Assembly: GCF_003231285.1 (NCBI RefSeq)
Contig: NZ_QKNS01000006.1
Coordinates: forward strand, 124,001-188,000
Origin: Hymenobacter sediminis
Lineage (GTDB): Bacteria > Bacteroidota > Bacteroidia > Cytophagales > Hymenobacteraceae
Direction: 5' to 3'
DNA length: 64,000 nt
Below, one piece after another: positions 51,001 to 58,655 of the stretch (the first letter of the stretch is position 1; each line of letters starts with the position of its first letter). Made by a program: the position numbers and the translations under genes. The notes beneath the pieces are model-generated. The model searched no databases and was not told the DNA's origin. It was given only the letters and a program-made list of their open reading frames with translations.

Positions 51001-51307
51001 CATCATCGACAACAAATTTCCGGTAGCCGAAATCGTGGAGGGCGCCAAGCAGCGCCTGGCCGCCCTGCCCGCCGACCCGGCGGCTACGCCGGCCTCGAGC
51101 GCGCCCAAAACCCAGCCGGGCAAGACCCCGCCCGCTACCCCCAAGGCCGCGCCCAAAGCCACCACGCCGGCTACCAAACCAGCCACCGGTAAAACCACCA
51201 CCAAGCCTGCTACCGGCAAAACGTCGGTGCGCAGTTCCCTGGTGCCGAGCGACGCCGTGCCCACCGATTCTACAACCAACTCCACGGCTTCCCCCCAGGA
51301 AGAATAA
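48047..51307 (+). CDS. Large tetratricopeptide-repeat protein, secreted
   Basis: 1086 residues with signal peptide MKLFPRLALAASLSAAAPLAAQA. It contains some 20 TPR-like units in tandem (for example AYFELGKFYFDKKDYVKAID, ADEIQLLVGDAYYQKEDF, YDVTLRLGDTYYVAKQYQQA, PQALQKRGVAYQNLEQHAKA). After about residue 1010 it turns into an Ala/Pro/Lys/Thr-rich tail (PAATPASSAPKTQPGKTPP). TPR arrays are scaffolds for protein assembly; here in the periplasm. It is followed by the outer membrane barrel and HU-SPOR genes on the same strand, which hints at a shared envelope machine. No specific complex can be named. Confidence 0.9.
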   Translation: MKLFPRLALAASLSAAAPLAAQAQQTQVFTADERHYQEGLELFDRGKYGAAQQAFQRYLDQTQRRTGELAPGRTTDAEYYYAVSGLYLFHPDSESRILAFATNNPAHPKAAQAYFELGKFYFDKKDYVKAIDYLQKVGPDNLSDDQRAEAEFKLGYAYFAQKEFDKAKLQFDRNKAGASEYRYASSYYAGYLAYRAGDYAGARKDLAVAEQNDAYKPVVPAVMSQIYYKEGDYEGLITYGTQALQQTPPPQSADEIQLLVGDAYYQKEDFKQAAEYFDKYAAGRKNIDPKVQYKIGYANFKQGDFKGAIGSLKGVAARRDSLGQNAAYHLGLSYLKTNQKPLALNSFDAARKVTFDKVITENATLKYAQVNYELGNTQEVIAALRDFSKRFPRSKNQAAADDILSESFLNSSDYAQALNYLDNLDERSTKLNATYQRVAYLQAATLYNNNRYQDALPVLDKSLKYPQDEALRAAAQVLKGEIYSYGQQYQPAITAYTAAARTARTGSASETDFDQKARYGLGYAYYNTKQYDRARQQFQAWLQDPVAKPADPNYYDVTLRLGDTYYVAKQYQQALDQYNKVIQANAADKDYAYYQKSVTLGLMGRREEASSTLSTLLKTSPTSRYADDAVYQQAQLDFEAGSFQPAVEGFSRLITNRPNSPLIPQALQKRGVAYQNLEQHAKAAEDFKRVLSQYPRTKAAGSAIYSLQESLSAQGKTEEFDQYLAQFKQQNPDSKATESVEFEAAKSLYLAEKYAQAIPRLESYLQQYPNTTLAADGRYFLADAYLRTGRKADALPRLKAVVEEGKSEFVNRAVGRVADLEFENKNYSEAARYYSRLREVSQNKREVANAGIGLMKSYYEAGDLEGTRRVAQELQAQGGASLNATNLALLYLGKASYKAGSLEQAIGELTTAANTAKDESGAEAQYLIASALYQQKKYPEALDAAYKSNSDFANYDLWLGRAFLLIADVYKEQNEIFQARATLNSIIDNKFPVAEIVEGAKQRLAALPADPAATPASSAPKTQPGKTPPATPKAAPKATTPATKPATGKTTTKPATGKTSVRSSLVPSDAVPTDSTTNSTASPQEE

Positions 51308-51318
51308 CCGCTCAGGTG

Positions 51319-51349
51319 CAACCCGGTCCGCCCTTTGCGCGCCGGGTTG
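51319..51349 (+). terminator. Hairpin after the TPR gene
   Basis: CAACCCGG / CCGGGTTG with a 15-bp loop and no T run; a weak or partial terminator. Confidence 0.4.
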
Positions 51350-51494
51350 TAGCTGGGCAAGCACCTGAAGCAAGTATTCGGGTGACAGGTTGTAAATCGT
51401 TTACCATCAGAAAATAATAGGAGAGGGGGCGGCAAGAAAGAATGCGTTTTAGACCGTCATTCTAGCCCCAGCCCCCAAGTCCCCAAGACCCTAT

Positions 51495-53189
51495 ATGAAG
51501 CATAAACTACTGGCCGCCGCGGCCCTGCTGACTACCACCGTTCCGGCTACGGATGCTTGGGCGCAGAAGACGCGCGGCAAGATTGAGGACGCCGAAATTG
51601 AGATTGTGAAGGAGCGGGTAAACGAGCTGCCCGAGGCTACCCGCAACTTCGAGAAAGTAAAGATTGAAGCCCCGGCCAAAACCGGCGAGGCTGTCGGCTA
51701 CACCTACCCCGACTTCCGCCTGCCCGCCGATAAGCTCAACCCTTCGGTGCGGGTGCTCACCATTCGGCAGGAAGAATTGGCCCCGCTCACGGGCAACTAC
51801 CTCAAGGCCGCCCTGGGCAACTACGGCACGGCCTACGGCCGGGCCTACCTGCACAACACCCGCTCCGAAACAGCCTCCTACGGCCTCGACTTCCAGCACC
51901 TATCGTCTTCCCGCGGGCCAGTTGACAAGAAGAACTCCAGCCAGGCCCAAACCAGCCTGGGCCTCAACGGGGAAACCTACAGCGGCCCCGTCGCGCTCGG
52001 CGCCAAAATCGACCTGGGGCGGGAGCGGTACAACTTCTATGGCTACAACCGCAACGTAGCCGATTTGCCTACCCAGGACAGCATCAAGCAGGTGTTTAAG
52101 CGTGCGGCCATCAAGGTGTACGCCCGCAACCGCGCCCAGGACGCGGCCTTCCAGTACGACTTCGGGCTGGGCTTCAACTACTGGAGCGACTACTACCAGG
52201 CCCGGGAAAGCAACGTGTACGCTACCCTGCGCTCGGGCTACCGCCTGGGCGAAACCAGCCGCGTGAGCATCAACGGCGACGTGTCGTTCCTGTCCCACAA
52301 GGATTCTCTGACCGTGAGCCGGCCCTTCGTGCAGGTAACGCCCGCCTACGAGGTGACCCTGAACCGGCTGGCTTTGTCGGTGGGCGCTACCCTGGGCTAC
52401 ACCGGCGACACCATTGGCAAGGCCCGGCAGTTCAACGCCTACCCGGCCGTACGCGTCGCCTACACCGTAACGGAGGATAAGTTCGTAGCCTTTGCGGGCC
52501 TCGGCGGCGCCATCCAGCGCGTGACGATGTACGACCTGACCACCGAGAACCCCTGGCTGGCTCCCAACGTGCGCGTGGCCGACACCCGCCGCGGGCCTAC
52601 CCTCTACTTCGGTTTCAATGCTACCCCGGCCCGGGCCCTGCAGGTAAACGCCCGCGTGACCCTGTCTAACGACCGGAACCTGTACTTCTACAACAACTCC
52701 CGCCGCGACTCCAGCAAGTTTGACCTGGTGTACGACCCCAAGGCCACTCAGCTGATCAACGTGCACGGCGAAATTATTTACAACGCCGCCGAACAATTTC
52801 GCCTCGGTTTCAAGGCCGATTACAACGGCTACAACGTGAAAACGCTGGACAAAGCCTTTCACCGCCCGGCCTTCCAGTCGGTGCTGTTCGGCACGTATAA
52901 CCTCTACGACAAGCTCCTGCTAGGAGCCGAGTTGTATACCTATAGTTCGAGCTACGGAACAGGTTTGGTGGCCGCTTCTCCCATTGATCCAGGCTTCTCG
53001 CACAAGATCCGTGGCTCCCGGCCGACGGATGCCGTCATCGACCTGAATCTGCGCGGGGATTACCGCATTATGGAAAATCTGTCCATATTTGCTCTGGGCA
53101 ACAACCTCATCGGCAAGAAATACGAAAGATTCCTCAACTACCCCGTGAAAGGAATCAACGTTCTGGCCGGTGTCACCTACGACTTTTAA
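51495..53189 (+). CDS. Outer membrane beta-barrel protein, TonB-dependent-receptor-like without plug
   Basis: 564 residues with signal peptide MKHKLLAAAALLTTTVPATDAWA. The mature start (KTRGKIEDAEIEIVKERVNE) is followed by barrel strands alternating aromatic and polar residues (YLHNTRSETASYGLDFQHLS, SLGLNGETYSGPVALGAKID, AIKVYARNRAQDAAFQYDFG), ending VLAGVTYDF with the terminal Phe of outer membrane barrels. The usual plug motifs of TonB-dependent transporters are not visible and the protein is short for that family. It may be a porin-like or docking barrel. It sits between the TPR gene and HU-SPOR/ExbBD/TonB genes. Confidence 0.83.
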   Translation: MKHKLLAAAALLTTTVPATDAWAQKTRGKIEDAEIEIVKERVNELPEATRNFEKVKIEAPAKTGEAVGYTYPDFRLPADKLNPSVRVLTIRQEELAPLTGNYLKAALGNYGTAYGRAYLHNTRSETASYGLDFQHLSSSRGPVDKKNSSQAQTSLGLNGETYSGPVALGAKIDLGRERYNFYGYNRNVADLPTQDSIKQVFKRAAIKVYARNRAQDAAFQYDFGLGFNYWSDYYQARESNVYATLRSGYRLGETSRVSINGDVSFLSHKDSLTVSRPFVQVTPAYEVTLNRLALSVGATLGYTGDTIGKARQFNAYPAVRVAYTVTEDKFVAFAGLGGAIQRVTMYDLTTENPWLAPNVRVADTRRGPTLYFGFNATPARALQVNARVTLSNDRNLYFYNNSRRDSSKFDLVYDPKATQLINVHGEIIYNAAEQFRLGFKADYNGYNVKTLDKAFHRPAFQSVLFGTYNLYDKLLLGAELYTYSSSYGTGLVAASPIDPGFSHKIRGSRPTDAVIDLNLRGDYRIMENLSIFALGNNLIGKKYERFLNYPVKGINVLAGVTYDF

Positions 53190-53377
53190 TCTGATCTGAA
53201 ATTGATGCAGGAATGGACCGCTAACCCCGCTGCCTGCTGAGTACAGCCAAGGACCTTTTTCTGCTCCTCGAAAGCATAGAAACGCTTTCCGGGGGCGCGA
53301 AGAGGTCCTTTGCCGTGCCTGGGCTGTTACCTCCTCTCTGCGCCTCAACTTCTTCCCACCTCGCCTAATCCTCCAGA

Positions 53378-54640
53378 ATGCTATCTGACCATATCCGCAC
53401 CTTGCTCCGGGACCATGACTGCGTCATCATCCCCGATTTTGGCGGCCTGATTGCCGATTATGCGCCCGCCCAGATTCATCCGGTGCGGCACACGCTGGCT
53501 CCGCCGGCCAAGCGCGTAGCTTTCAACCAGTCCCTGACCCGCAACGACGGGCTGCTGGTAGATGCCCTGAGCCGGGAGCTGAACGTGAGCACGGCCCAGG
53601 CCCGCCAACTGGTGCGCGAAGCCGTGGTGCGGATGGAAACCGAGCTGGAAACCGGGCAGCGCACCGAGCTGCAGGGAGTAGGCGTGTTCCGCCGGGCACC
53701 AGGCCGCGGTCTGGATTTCGAATACACCGGCGGCCAGAACCTGCTCAACGCCAGCTTCGGGCTGCCCGAGCTGGTTTCGCGCCCCGTGCGCGCGACGGAC
53801 GCCCTGCTGGCCCGCGAACGGCCTGTGGCAGCGCCCTTGCTCGCTTCGAACCGCTCGGCGCGGGCAGCCCGCGTCTTCCGGGTTATCGGCTCGGTGGCTA
53901 TTGCCGGGCTGGTGCTGTCGGCCAATTACATCTTTGCCGATATGTTCGGCTACCTCCCCGAAACCCTGCGGGTGAACGCGCTGTCGGCTACTACGGCAGA
54001 GGCTCCGGCGGCTACCCCCGCCTTGGCCACCAAACCCGTATTGCGCCAGCAGGCAGACCTGGTGAATACCGCCCAGCCCTCGGAGCTGGCCGCTACGCCT
54101 ACGCCGGCCATCACGGCCGCCGAAGCCGCTGCCAACGACGAGTGGGAGAAAGCTGCTACCCCGGCTGCCGCTCCTAAAGCAGTAGCCCTGAAGCCAGCCG
54201 CTAAGCCCGTTACTACCCCCGCCAAGGCAGTTAAACCGGCTGCGAAAGCCACGGTGCCGGCCTCGGCCATTAAGCCCGCCGTGACGGTAACCGGCGCCCC
54301 GGTACAAACCGTAAAAGGCAAGCCTGCCGCTAAGCCCAAAGCACCGGGCTGGGAAAAAGCTGCCGCTACCAATGCAACCGCTGGGGCCTCGGCCGCGACA
54401 ATTAAAAGCCGGACGGGCCGTTACTACATCGTAGCGGGCTCGTACACCAGCCTGGCCAACGCTGAAAAGGGCCGCCAAGCCCTGGTGCGCCTCGGTCATC
54501 CGGCCCGCGTGATTCTGCCCGCGCCCGGTAGCCGCCAGTACATGCTGTCCGTAGCCGACTATCCCGACCGGGCTTCGGCTGACCGCCAGGCCAGCATCCT
54601 GCGCAAGCGCATGGGCGACCTGTGGATCAAAAACTACTAA
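53378..54640 (+). CDS. HU (CCDC81-like) domain-TM-SPOR domain protein
   Basis: 420 residues. The N-terminal 120 residues match the bacterial HU/CCDC81-type fold (IRTLLRDHDCVIIPDFGGLI, NQSLTRNDGLLVDALSREL, ETGQRTELQGVGVFRRAPGR). One membrane helix (FRVIGSVAIAGLVLSANYIF) is near 170-190. A long Ala/Pro/Lys/Thr-rich linker follows to about 340. It ends with an SPOR domain (GRYYIVAGSYTSLANAEKG, QYMLSVADYPDRASADRQAS), which binds denuded glycan strands of septal peptidoglycan. Topology predicts HU in the cytoplasm and SPOR in the periplasm, so the protein could link nucleic acid or cytoplasmic partners to the division site. A terminator follows. Confidence 0.92.
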   Translation: MLSDHIRTLLRDHDCVIIPDFGGLIADYAPAQIHPVRHTLAPPAKRVAFNQSLTRNDGLLVDALSRELNVSTAQARQLVREAVVRMETELETGQRTELQGVGVFRRAPGRGLDFEYTGGQNLLNASFGLPELVSRPVRATDALLARERPVAAPLLASNRSARAARVFRVIGSVAIAGLVLSANYIFADMFGYLPETLRVNALSATTAEAPAATPALATKPVLRQQADLVNTAQPSELAATPTPAITAAEAAANDEWEKAATPAAAPKAVALKPAAKPVTTPAKAVKPAAKATVPASAIKPAVTVTGAPVQTVKGKPAAKPKAPGWEKAAATNATAGASAATIKSRTGRYYIVAGSYTSLANAEKGRQALVRLGHPARVILPAPGSRQYMLSVADYPDRASADRQASILRKRMGDLWIKNY

Positions 54641-54670
54641 CCAGAACTTGAATCAATAACTCGAAATTTT

Positions 54671-54732
54671 GAATAGCTAAAACGCTCAGGCAAAGCATTA
54701 TAAGCCTCGGGTGTTTTAGCTATTCTTTTGCT
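54671..54732 (+). terminator. Terminator between HU-SPOR and exbB genes
   Basis: GAATAGCTAAAAC...GTTTTAGCTATTC with an inner AGGC/GCCT pairing, followed by TTTT. A strong imperfect stem, so the ExbB-ExbD-TonB genes form a separate unit. Confidence 0.85.
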
Positions 54733-54750
54733 TCTCACCGTATCCCACGC

Positions 54751-55485
54751 ATGACGCACCTGCTCTCCCTGCTGCTGCAACTCCAGGTAGGCAGCGACGC
54801 GGCTCCCGCCGCTTCGCCCGCCGCTGCCGACTCGGCTGCTACCGCTGCCAACGCGGCCGCCAATGCCGCGCCCGGCCTCTCGCTTATCGACCTGATTCTG
54901 GCCGGGGGCTGGATTATGGTGCCGCTGTTCCTGCTCTTCTTCGTTTCTGTCTACATCATTCTGGAGCGCTACCTGACCATCCGCAAGGCCGGCGCCGTGC
55001 CCGAGTCGTTTATGCCGGGCATCCGGGGGCTGATGGTGAAAGGTGATTTGCAGGGAGCCAAAATGCTGTGCGCCCAGAACCCTACGCCGCTGGCCCGCAT
55101 GATTGAGAAGGGTATCCGCCGCATTGGCCTACCCCTCAAGGAAATCGAAACCAGCGTGGAAAACGTGGGGAAGATTGAAATTGCCCGCCTCGAGAAGAAC
55201 ATCAACGTGCTGGGCATTGTGGCCGGTATTGCGCCCATGCTCGGCTTCGTGGGTACGATTATTGGCGTAATCAAAATCTTTTACGCCATCAGCTCCACCG
55301 GCGACTTCGGCATTGCCCAGATATCGGGCGGTCTGTACACCAAAATGGTAACTTCGGCGGCGGGCCTTATCGTGGGTATCGTGGCCCACATCGGCTACCA
55401 CTGGCTCAGCATTATGGTGGAGCGCATGGTGTTCCGCATGGAAAACTCTGCCATCGAGTTCATGGACATTCTTCAGGACAACTAA
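54751..55485 (+). CDS. exbB: MotA/TolQ/ExbB proton channel family protein
   Basis: 244 residues. After an Ala-rich, likely periplasmic N-terminus (AAPAASPAAADSAATAANAA) come a first membrane helix (GGWIMVPLFLLFFVSVYIIL) with ERYLTIRKA. A cytoplasmic part has the conserved NLGKIEIARLEKNI-type segment (NVGKIEIARLEKNINVLGIV). Two more helices follow (APMLGFVGTIIGVIKIF; ISGGLYTKMVTSAAGLIVGIVAH). It forms the pentameric proton channel with ExbD to energise TonB. Classical features, including the GTVIG-type turn (GTIIGVI), are intact. Confidence 0.93.
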   Translation: MTHLLSLLLQLQVGSDAAPAASPAAADSAATAANAAANAAPGLSLIDLILAGGWIMVPLFLLFFVSVYIILERYLTIRKAGAVPESFMPGIRGLMVKGDLQGAKMLCAQNPTPLARMIEKGIRRIGLPLKEIETSVENVGKIEIARLEKNINVLGIVAGIAPMLGFVGTIIGVIKIFYAISSTGDFGIAQISGGLYTKMVTSAAGLIVGIVAHIGYHWLSIMVERMVFRMENSAIEFMDILQDN

Positions 55486-55488
55486 TCA

Positions 55489-55556
55489 GTTATCCGTTGC
55501 CGGCACAAGATACCCTGCAGTGGTGACAGTCAATAACAGGCAACGGACAACGGATA
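55489..55556. repeat. Inverted repeat in the exbB-exbD gap
   Basis: GTTATCCGTTG (55489-55499) and CAACGGATAAC (55546-55556) are exact complements. The right side also has short direct repeats of GGCAAC/GACAAC. It may pair in the mRNA between the two cistrons and adjust relative expression. Confidence 0.6.
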
Positions 55557-55577
55557 ACAGGCAACTGACAACTCACA

Positions 55578-55988
55578 ATGGATTTAAGCCGGCGCCGTAA
55601 AGTTTCCTCCCACGTCGAGACCAGCTCGATGAACGACATCATGTTCTTCCTGATGCTGTTCTTCCTGATTGTCTCGACCATGGTGAACCCCAACGTCATC
55701 AAGCTCATGCTGCCTAACGCTCGCTCGGGCAAGCAGGCCATGAAGCAGCCCATCACGGTTTCCGTGGATGCGGCCGGTAAGTACTTCATCGACCGCCAGA
55801 ACATCACCCCCGATCAGCTGGAGCCCGAACTGGCCCGCCGCGTGCAGGGCCTAGAAAGCCCCACGGCCGTGCTTCGCGTGGATGCCTCGCTGAACGTGCA
55901 GAAGCTGGTGGATATTCTGGAGGTAGGCAACCGCCTCAAGATAAAGATGGTGATGGCTACCCAGGCTCAGCAAGCGTCGGGTAAGTAG
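55578..55988 (+). CDS. exbD: ExbD/TolR family protein
   Basis: 136 residues. N-terminal cytoplasmic tail (MDLSRRRKVSSHVETSSMND), one membrane helix (IMFFLMLFFLIVSTMVNPNV) with the proton-coupling Asp just before it (MNDIMFF), and a periplasmic domain (VSVDAAGKYFIDRQNITPDQ, AVLRVDASLNVQKLVDILEV). It partners with ExbB in the TonB motor. It is 92 bp after exbB with an inverted repeat between. Complete. Confidence 0.93.
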   Translation: MDLSRRRKVSSHVETSSMNDIMFFLMLFFLIVSTMVNPNVIKLMLPNARSGKQAMKQPITVSVDAAGKYFIDRQNITPDQLEPELARRVQGLESPTAVLRVDASLNVQKLVDILEVGNRLKIKMVMATQAQQASGK

Positions 55989-56055
55989 GCTGATACCTCC
56001 GCCAGCGGCTCGTGAACCTGCCCGGCGGGTTCGGCCGTTACATATAGCAACACAG

Positions 56056-56086
56056 CGCCCCGTCTGCCGTTTTTCGGAGCGGGGCG
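56056..56086 (+). terminator. Hairpin between exbD and the TonB gene
   Basis: CGCCCCG / CGGGGCG with a 17-bp loop; the loop itself contains TTTTT and CCG/CGG pairs. It may be partial attenuation rather than a full terminator. Confidence 0.5.
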
Positions 56087-56152
56087 TATTGATTACCAGA
56101 AGCTGCCAGCCGGCTGTAACCGGCGGGGTAGCCCCCTTAAACGACAAGTCCC

Positions 56153-57043
56153 ATGGCAACCGAATATCGGGAAGAGCATCGGCGGGAAGCCCTTCTGGGC
56201 ACGGTGATGATAAATGCGGCGCTGGCTGCTCTGTTCTTCTTTACCGTGTTCAAAGGCCCCGATCCGCCCCTGGAGGAGCTGGCCGGTGGCGACGGGGTAG
56301 AGCTCAACTACGGGGTGGATGAGGTAGGCTCCGGCGACATTCAGAGCCAGGCCCCGGCCAACGAGTCGAAGAACCGGGAGGACAGCCGTCCGCCGGCCTC
56401 GCAGCCCGACCCCACGCCGCCCCGGCCCGTGGCGCAACCTGACCCCACACCGCCCACCGAGCAGCGGGTAGTCACCAGTGAGGCCGAGGAAAGCCCCGTA
56501 ACGGTGCCGCCCGCGAAAAAAGTAGCCGAGGCGCCCAAGGAAGAAGTAAAGCCTGAGCCCCCGCGCCCGAAGGTGGATCAGCGGGCCGTGTTTACGCCCC
56601 GCGCCAACCGCGCCGATGGCGGCGGTAACGGAGTAAACGGCACCAGCAACGCACCCACCGGCAACAACAACGGCGACAACCCCGGCACCGTGGGTGACAA
56701 AGGCGACCCGCGCGGTACGTACGGCGGCACCGCTTACTCCGGCGAGCCGGGCAAAGGCGGCCGCGGCACCAGCCCCGGCAGCGGCGGCCTGGAAATGGCC
56801 GGCTGGGCCGTGGTCAGCAAGCCGAATCCGCAGTTCTTGGACAACAACTCCGGCTTCGTGCGCTTCAAAATCAAGATTAACGCCGATGGCGAGGTAGAGT
56901 CCGTGACCAAAGTTTCGGGCAACGTGACGCCAGCTCAGGAAAAGGTCTGCCGCGACGCTCTGGAAAATGTGGAGTTCCGCCGCACCAGCTCGGCCGAGGG
57001 CGGAGCTACCGGGTTCTACACGTTCCGCTTTACCGTTCAGTAA
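56153..57043 (+). CDS. TonB-like energy transducer
   Basis: 296 residues. A single N-terminal membrane helix (LLGTVMINAALAALFFFTVF) is followed by an acidic, Pro-rich spacer (SQPDPTPPRPVAQPDPTPPT) with repeated PDPTPP units. A Gly/Asn-rich stretch (GGGNGVNGTSNAPTGNNNGD) comes next. The C-terminal domain (FLDNNSGFVRFKIKINADGE, SVTKVSGNVTPAQEKVCRDA) ends FRFTVQ and resembles TonB C-terminal domains. It carries proton-motive energy from ExbB/ExbD to outer membrane receptors. The Gly/Asn-rich middle is unusual and may be flexible or recombination-prone. An unnamed TonB paralogue is likely, given many in this phylum. Confidence 0.85.
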   Translation: MATEYREEHRREALLGTVMINAALAALFFFTVFKGPDPPLEELAGGDGVELNYGVDEVGSGDIQSQAPANESKNREDSRPPASQPDPTPPRPVAQPDPTPPTEQRVVTSEAEESPVTVPPAKKVAEAPKEEVKPEPPRPKVDQRAVFTPRANRADGGGNGVNGTSNAPTGNNNGDNPGTVGDKGDPRGTYGGTAYSGEPGKGGRGTSPGSGGLEMAGWAVVSKPNPQFLDNNSGFVRFKIKINADGEVESVTKVSGNVTPAQEKVCRDALENVEFRRTSSAEGGATGFYTFRFTVQ

Positions 57044-57048
57044 ATTTT

Positions 57049-57102
57049 TCATCCAGAGCTTAAGTAAGGAATATAGGTTACTCGCTTAAGCTCGGAATGA
57101 CA
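57049..57102. repeat. Degenerate palindromic repeat with TGTCAT-type end (copy 5)
   Basis: AGAGCTTAAG and CTTAAGCTCGGAATGACA pair, and the right end is the family terminus TCGGAATGACA. The left arm has decayed. It lies after the TonB gene. Confidence 0.55.
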
Positions 57103-57107
57103 ACCGA

Positions 57108-57138
57108 AAGCGCCGCTCTACCACGTAGGGCGGCGCTT
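57108..57138 (+). terminator. Terminator after the TonB gene
   Basis: AAGCGCCGCTCTAC and GTAGGGCGGCGCTT form a 14-bp stem with one T-G contact, followed by CGTGCTTTTA. Confidence 0.8.
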
Positions 57139-57177
57139 CGTGCTTTTATTGGCAAACACAAAGCAGATGTAGCCACT

Positions 57178-57185
57178 TACCTTTG
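57178..57185 (+). promoter_or_regulatory. folC promoter minus-7 box
   Basis: TACCTTTG, 27 bp before the folC ATG. A TTG occurs 26 bp upstream, farther than the usual 19-22. Confidence 0.55.
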
Positions 57186-57211
57186 CAGCCTGAATATCCG
57201 CTTCGCTACCC

Positions 57212-58513
57212 ATGACCTACCAGCAAACCCTCGACTACCTCTACCAGCAGTTGCCCATGTTTCAGCGGGTAGGGGAAGCGGGGTACAAGCCGGGGTTGGA
57301 GCGCACGGAGGCCCTGGCGGCGGCTACGGGCAACCCCGAGCAGAAATTTAAGAGCGTGCACATAGCAGGGACCAACGGCAAGGGGAGTTCCTCGAACCTA
57401 CTGGCGGCCGTGCTGCAGGCGGCCGGCTACAAGGTCGGCCTCTACACCTCGCCCCACCTCAAGGAGTTTACCGAGCGCATCAAAATAAATGGTCAAGACC
57501 TGGCCCCCGACTACCTGGTGGCCTGGGTGGAGCGCTGGCGCGGCTATTTCGAGCAGGTGGAGCCCTCGTTCTTTGAAATGTGCGTGGCGCTGGCCTTCGA
57601 TTACTTCGCCGAGCAGCAAGTGGACATTGCCGTGGTGGAAGTTGGTCTGGGCGGGCGCCTTGATTCTACCAATATCATCCGGCCCCTGGTGTCCCTGATT
57701 ACCAATATCAGCTTCGACCACCAGAACCTGCTGGGCAACACGCTACCCCAGATTGCCAGCGAAAAGGCCGGCATTATTAAACCCGGCGTACCGGCCATCA
57801 TCAGCCAAACCCAGCCCGAAGTAGCCCCGGTGTTCGAGCAGAAAGCCCAGCTAGAAGGTGCCCCGCTGCTGTTTGCCGACAACCACTACCGCGCCGAACT
57901 GCTGCAGGAGCCTAGCCCCGAGGACGACACCCAACGCCTACGCCTGACCTACCAGAATGCGCCCTATCTGGAAGATGTGGACCTGGGGCTGGTAGGCGAC
58001 TACCAACGGCTGAACCTGCCCGGCGTGCTGGCCGTGCTGGATGAGCTACGCCGCCAAGGCTTTGTGATACCCGAAGCCGCTGTGCGCGAAGGGCTGCGGG
58101 AGGTGGGTCGCCTCACTGGTTTCAGGGGCCGCTGGACCATCCTGGGCCGCTGGCCCCTGGTGGTCTGCGACACGGGCCACAACGAAGCCGGTATCCGTTT
58201 TATCACCGCGCAGCTGGCGCGGCTGCCGCAGCGGCAGTTGCACATTGTGCTGGGGGTAGTAAATGACAAGGACGTGAGCAAAATGCTGAGCCTGCTGCCC
58301 AAGCACGCTACCTACTATTTCTGCCAGGCTACTATTCCGCGGGCATTGCCGGCTGCCGAGCTGGCCGAGCGGGCCGCCGCCGTGGGACTGCACGGCCAGG
58401 CGTACGGACCCGTGTCGGCTGCCGTAGCCGCCGCCCGCGCCGCCGCCGCGCCCGATGATGTGGTCTTCATTGGGGGTAGTACTTTTGTGGTGGCCGAAAT
58501 AGAGGAGCTGTAG
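57212..58513 (+). CDS. folC: Bifunctional folylpolyglutamate synthase/dihydrofolate synthase
   Basis: 433 residues of the Mur-ligase family. ATP loop GTNGKGSSSNLLAAVL near 50, SPHLKEFTERIKING, the metal/substrate block VVEVGLGGRLDSTNI near 142, ISFDHQNLLGNT, EKAGIIKPG, and C-terminal GRWPLVVCDTGHNEAG. It adds glutamate to dihydropteroate and folates in the cytosol. Size and motif order are standard. It has its own promoter after the TonB unit, with trmB following on the same strand. Confidence 0.96.
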   Translation: MTYQQTLDYLYQQLPMFQRVGEAGYKPGLERTEALAAATGNPEQKFKSVHIAGTNGKGSSSNLLAAVLQAAGYKVGLYTSPHLKEFTERIKINGQDLAPDYLVAWVERWRGYFEQVEPSFFEMCVALAFDYFAEQQVDIAVVEVGLGGRLDSTNIIRPLVSLITNISFDHQNLLGNTLPQIASEKAGIIKPGVPAIISQTQPEVAPVFEQKAQLEGAPLLFADNHYRAELLQEPSPEDDTQRLRLTYQNAPYLEDVDLGLVGDYQRLNLPGVLAVLDELRRQGFVIPEAAVREGLREVGRLTGFRGRWTILGRWPLVVCDTGHNEAGIRFITAQLARLPQRQLHIVLGVVNDKDVSKMLSLLPKHATYYFCQATIPRALPAAELAERAAAVGLHGQAYGPVSAAVAAARAAAAPDDVVFIGGSTFVVAEIEEL

Positions 58514-58655
58514 CGGCTCTGGCGCTTCTACGTCTTCGCACGAGAAGGTTGCCCTATTTTCGGTGCTGCTTTCCCCAATCTGAGCACGAGCGGAGTGTTG
58601 CTACCCCTATCGGCTGCTCAAACTCACCCTTTCACTATTTCACCATCTCTCCGTT

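Noticed and set aside
51900..52862. Minus-strand frame of 320 codons opposite the outer membrane barrel
   Set aside because: No start context or domain; shadow of the barrel gene. The same applies to minus-strand frames opposite the TPR, HU-SPOR and TonB genes.
53250..53310. Possible extra copy of the palindromic repeat (AAGGACCT...AGGTCCTT)
   Set aside because: Only 8-bp outer arms and a GAAAGC/GCTTTC inner pair match; ends lack TGTCAT, so it was not added to the family.
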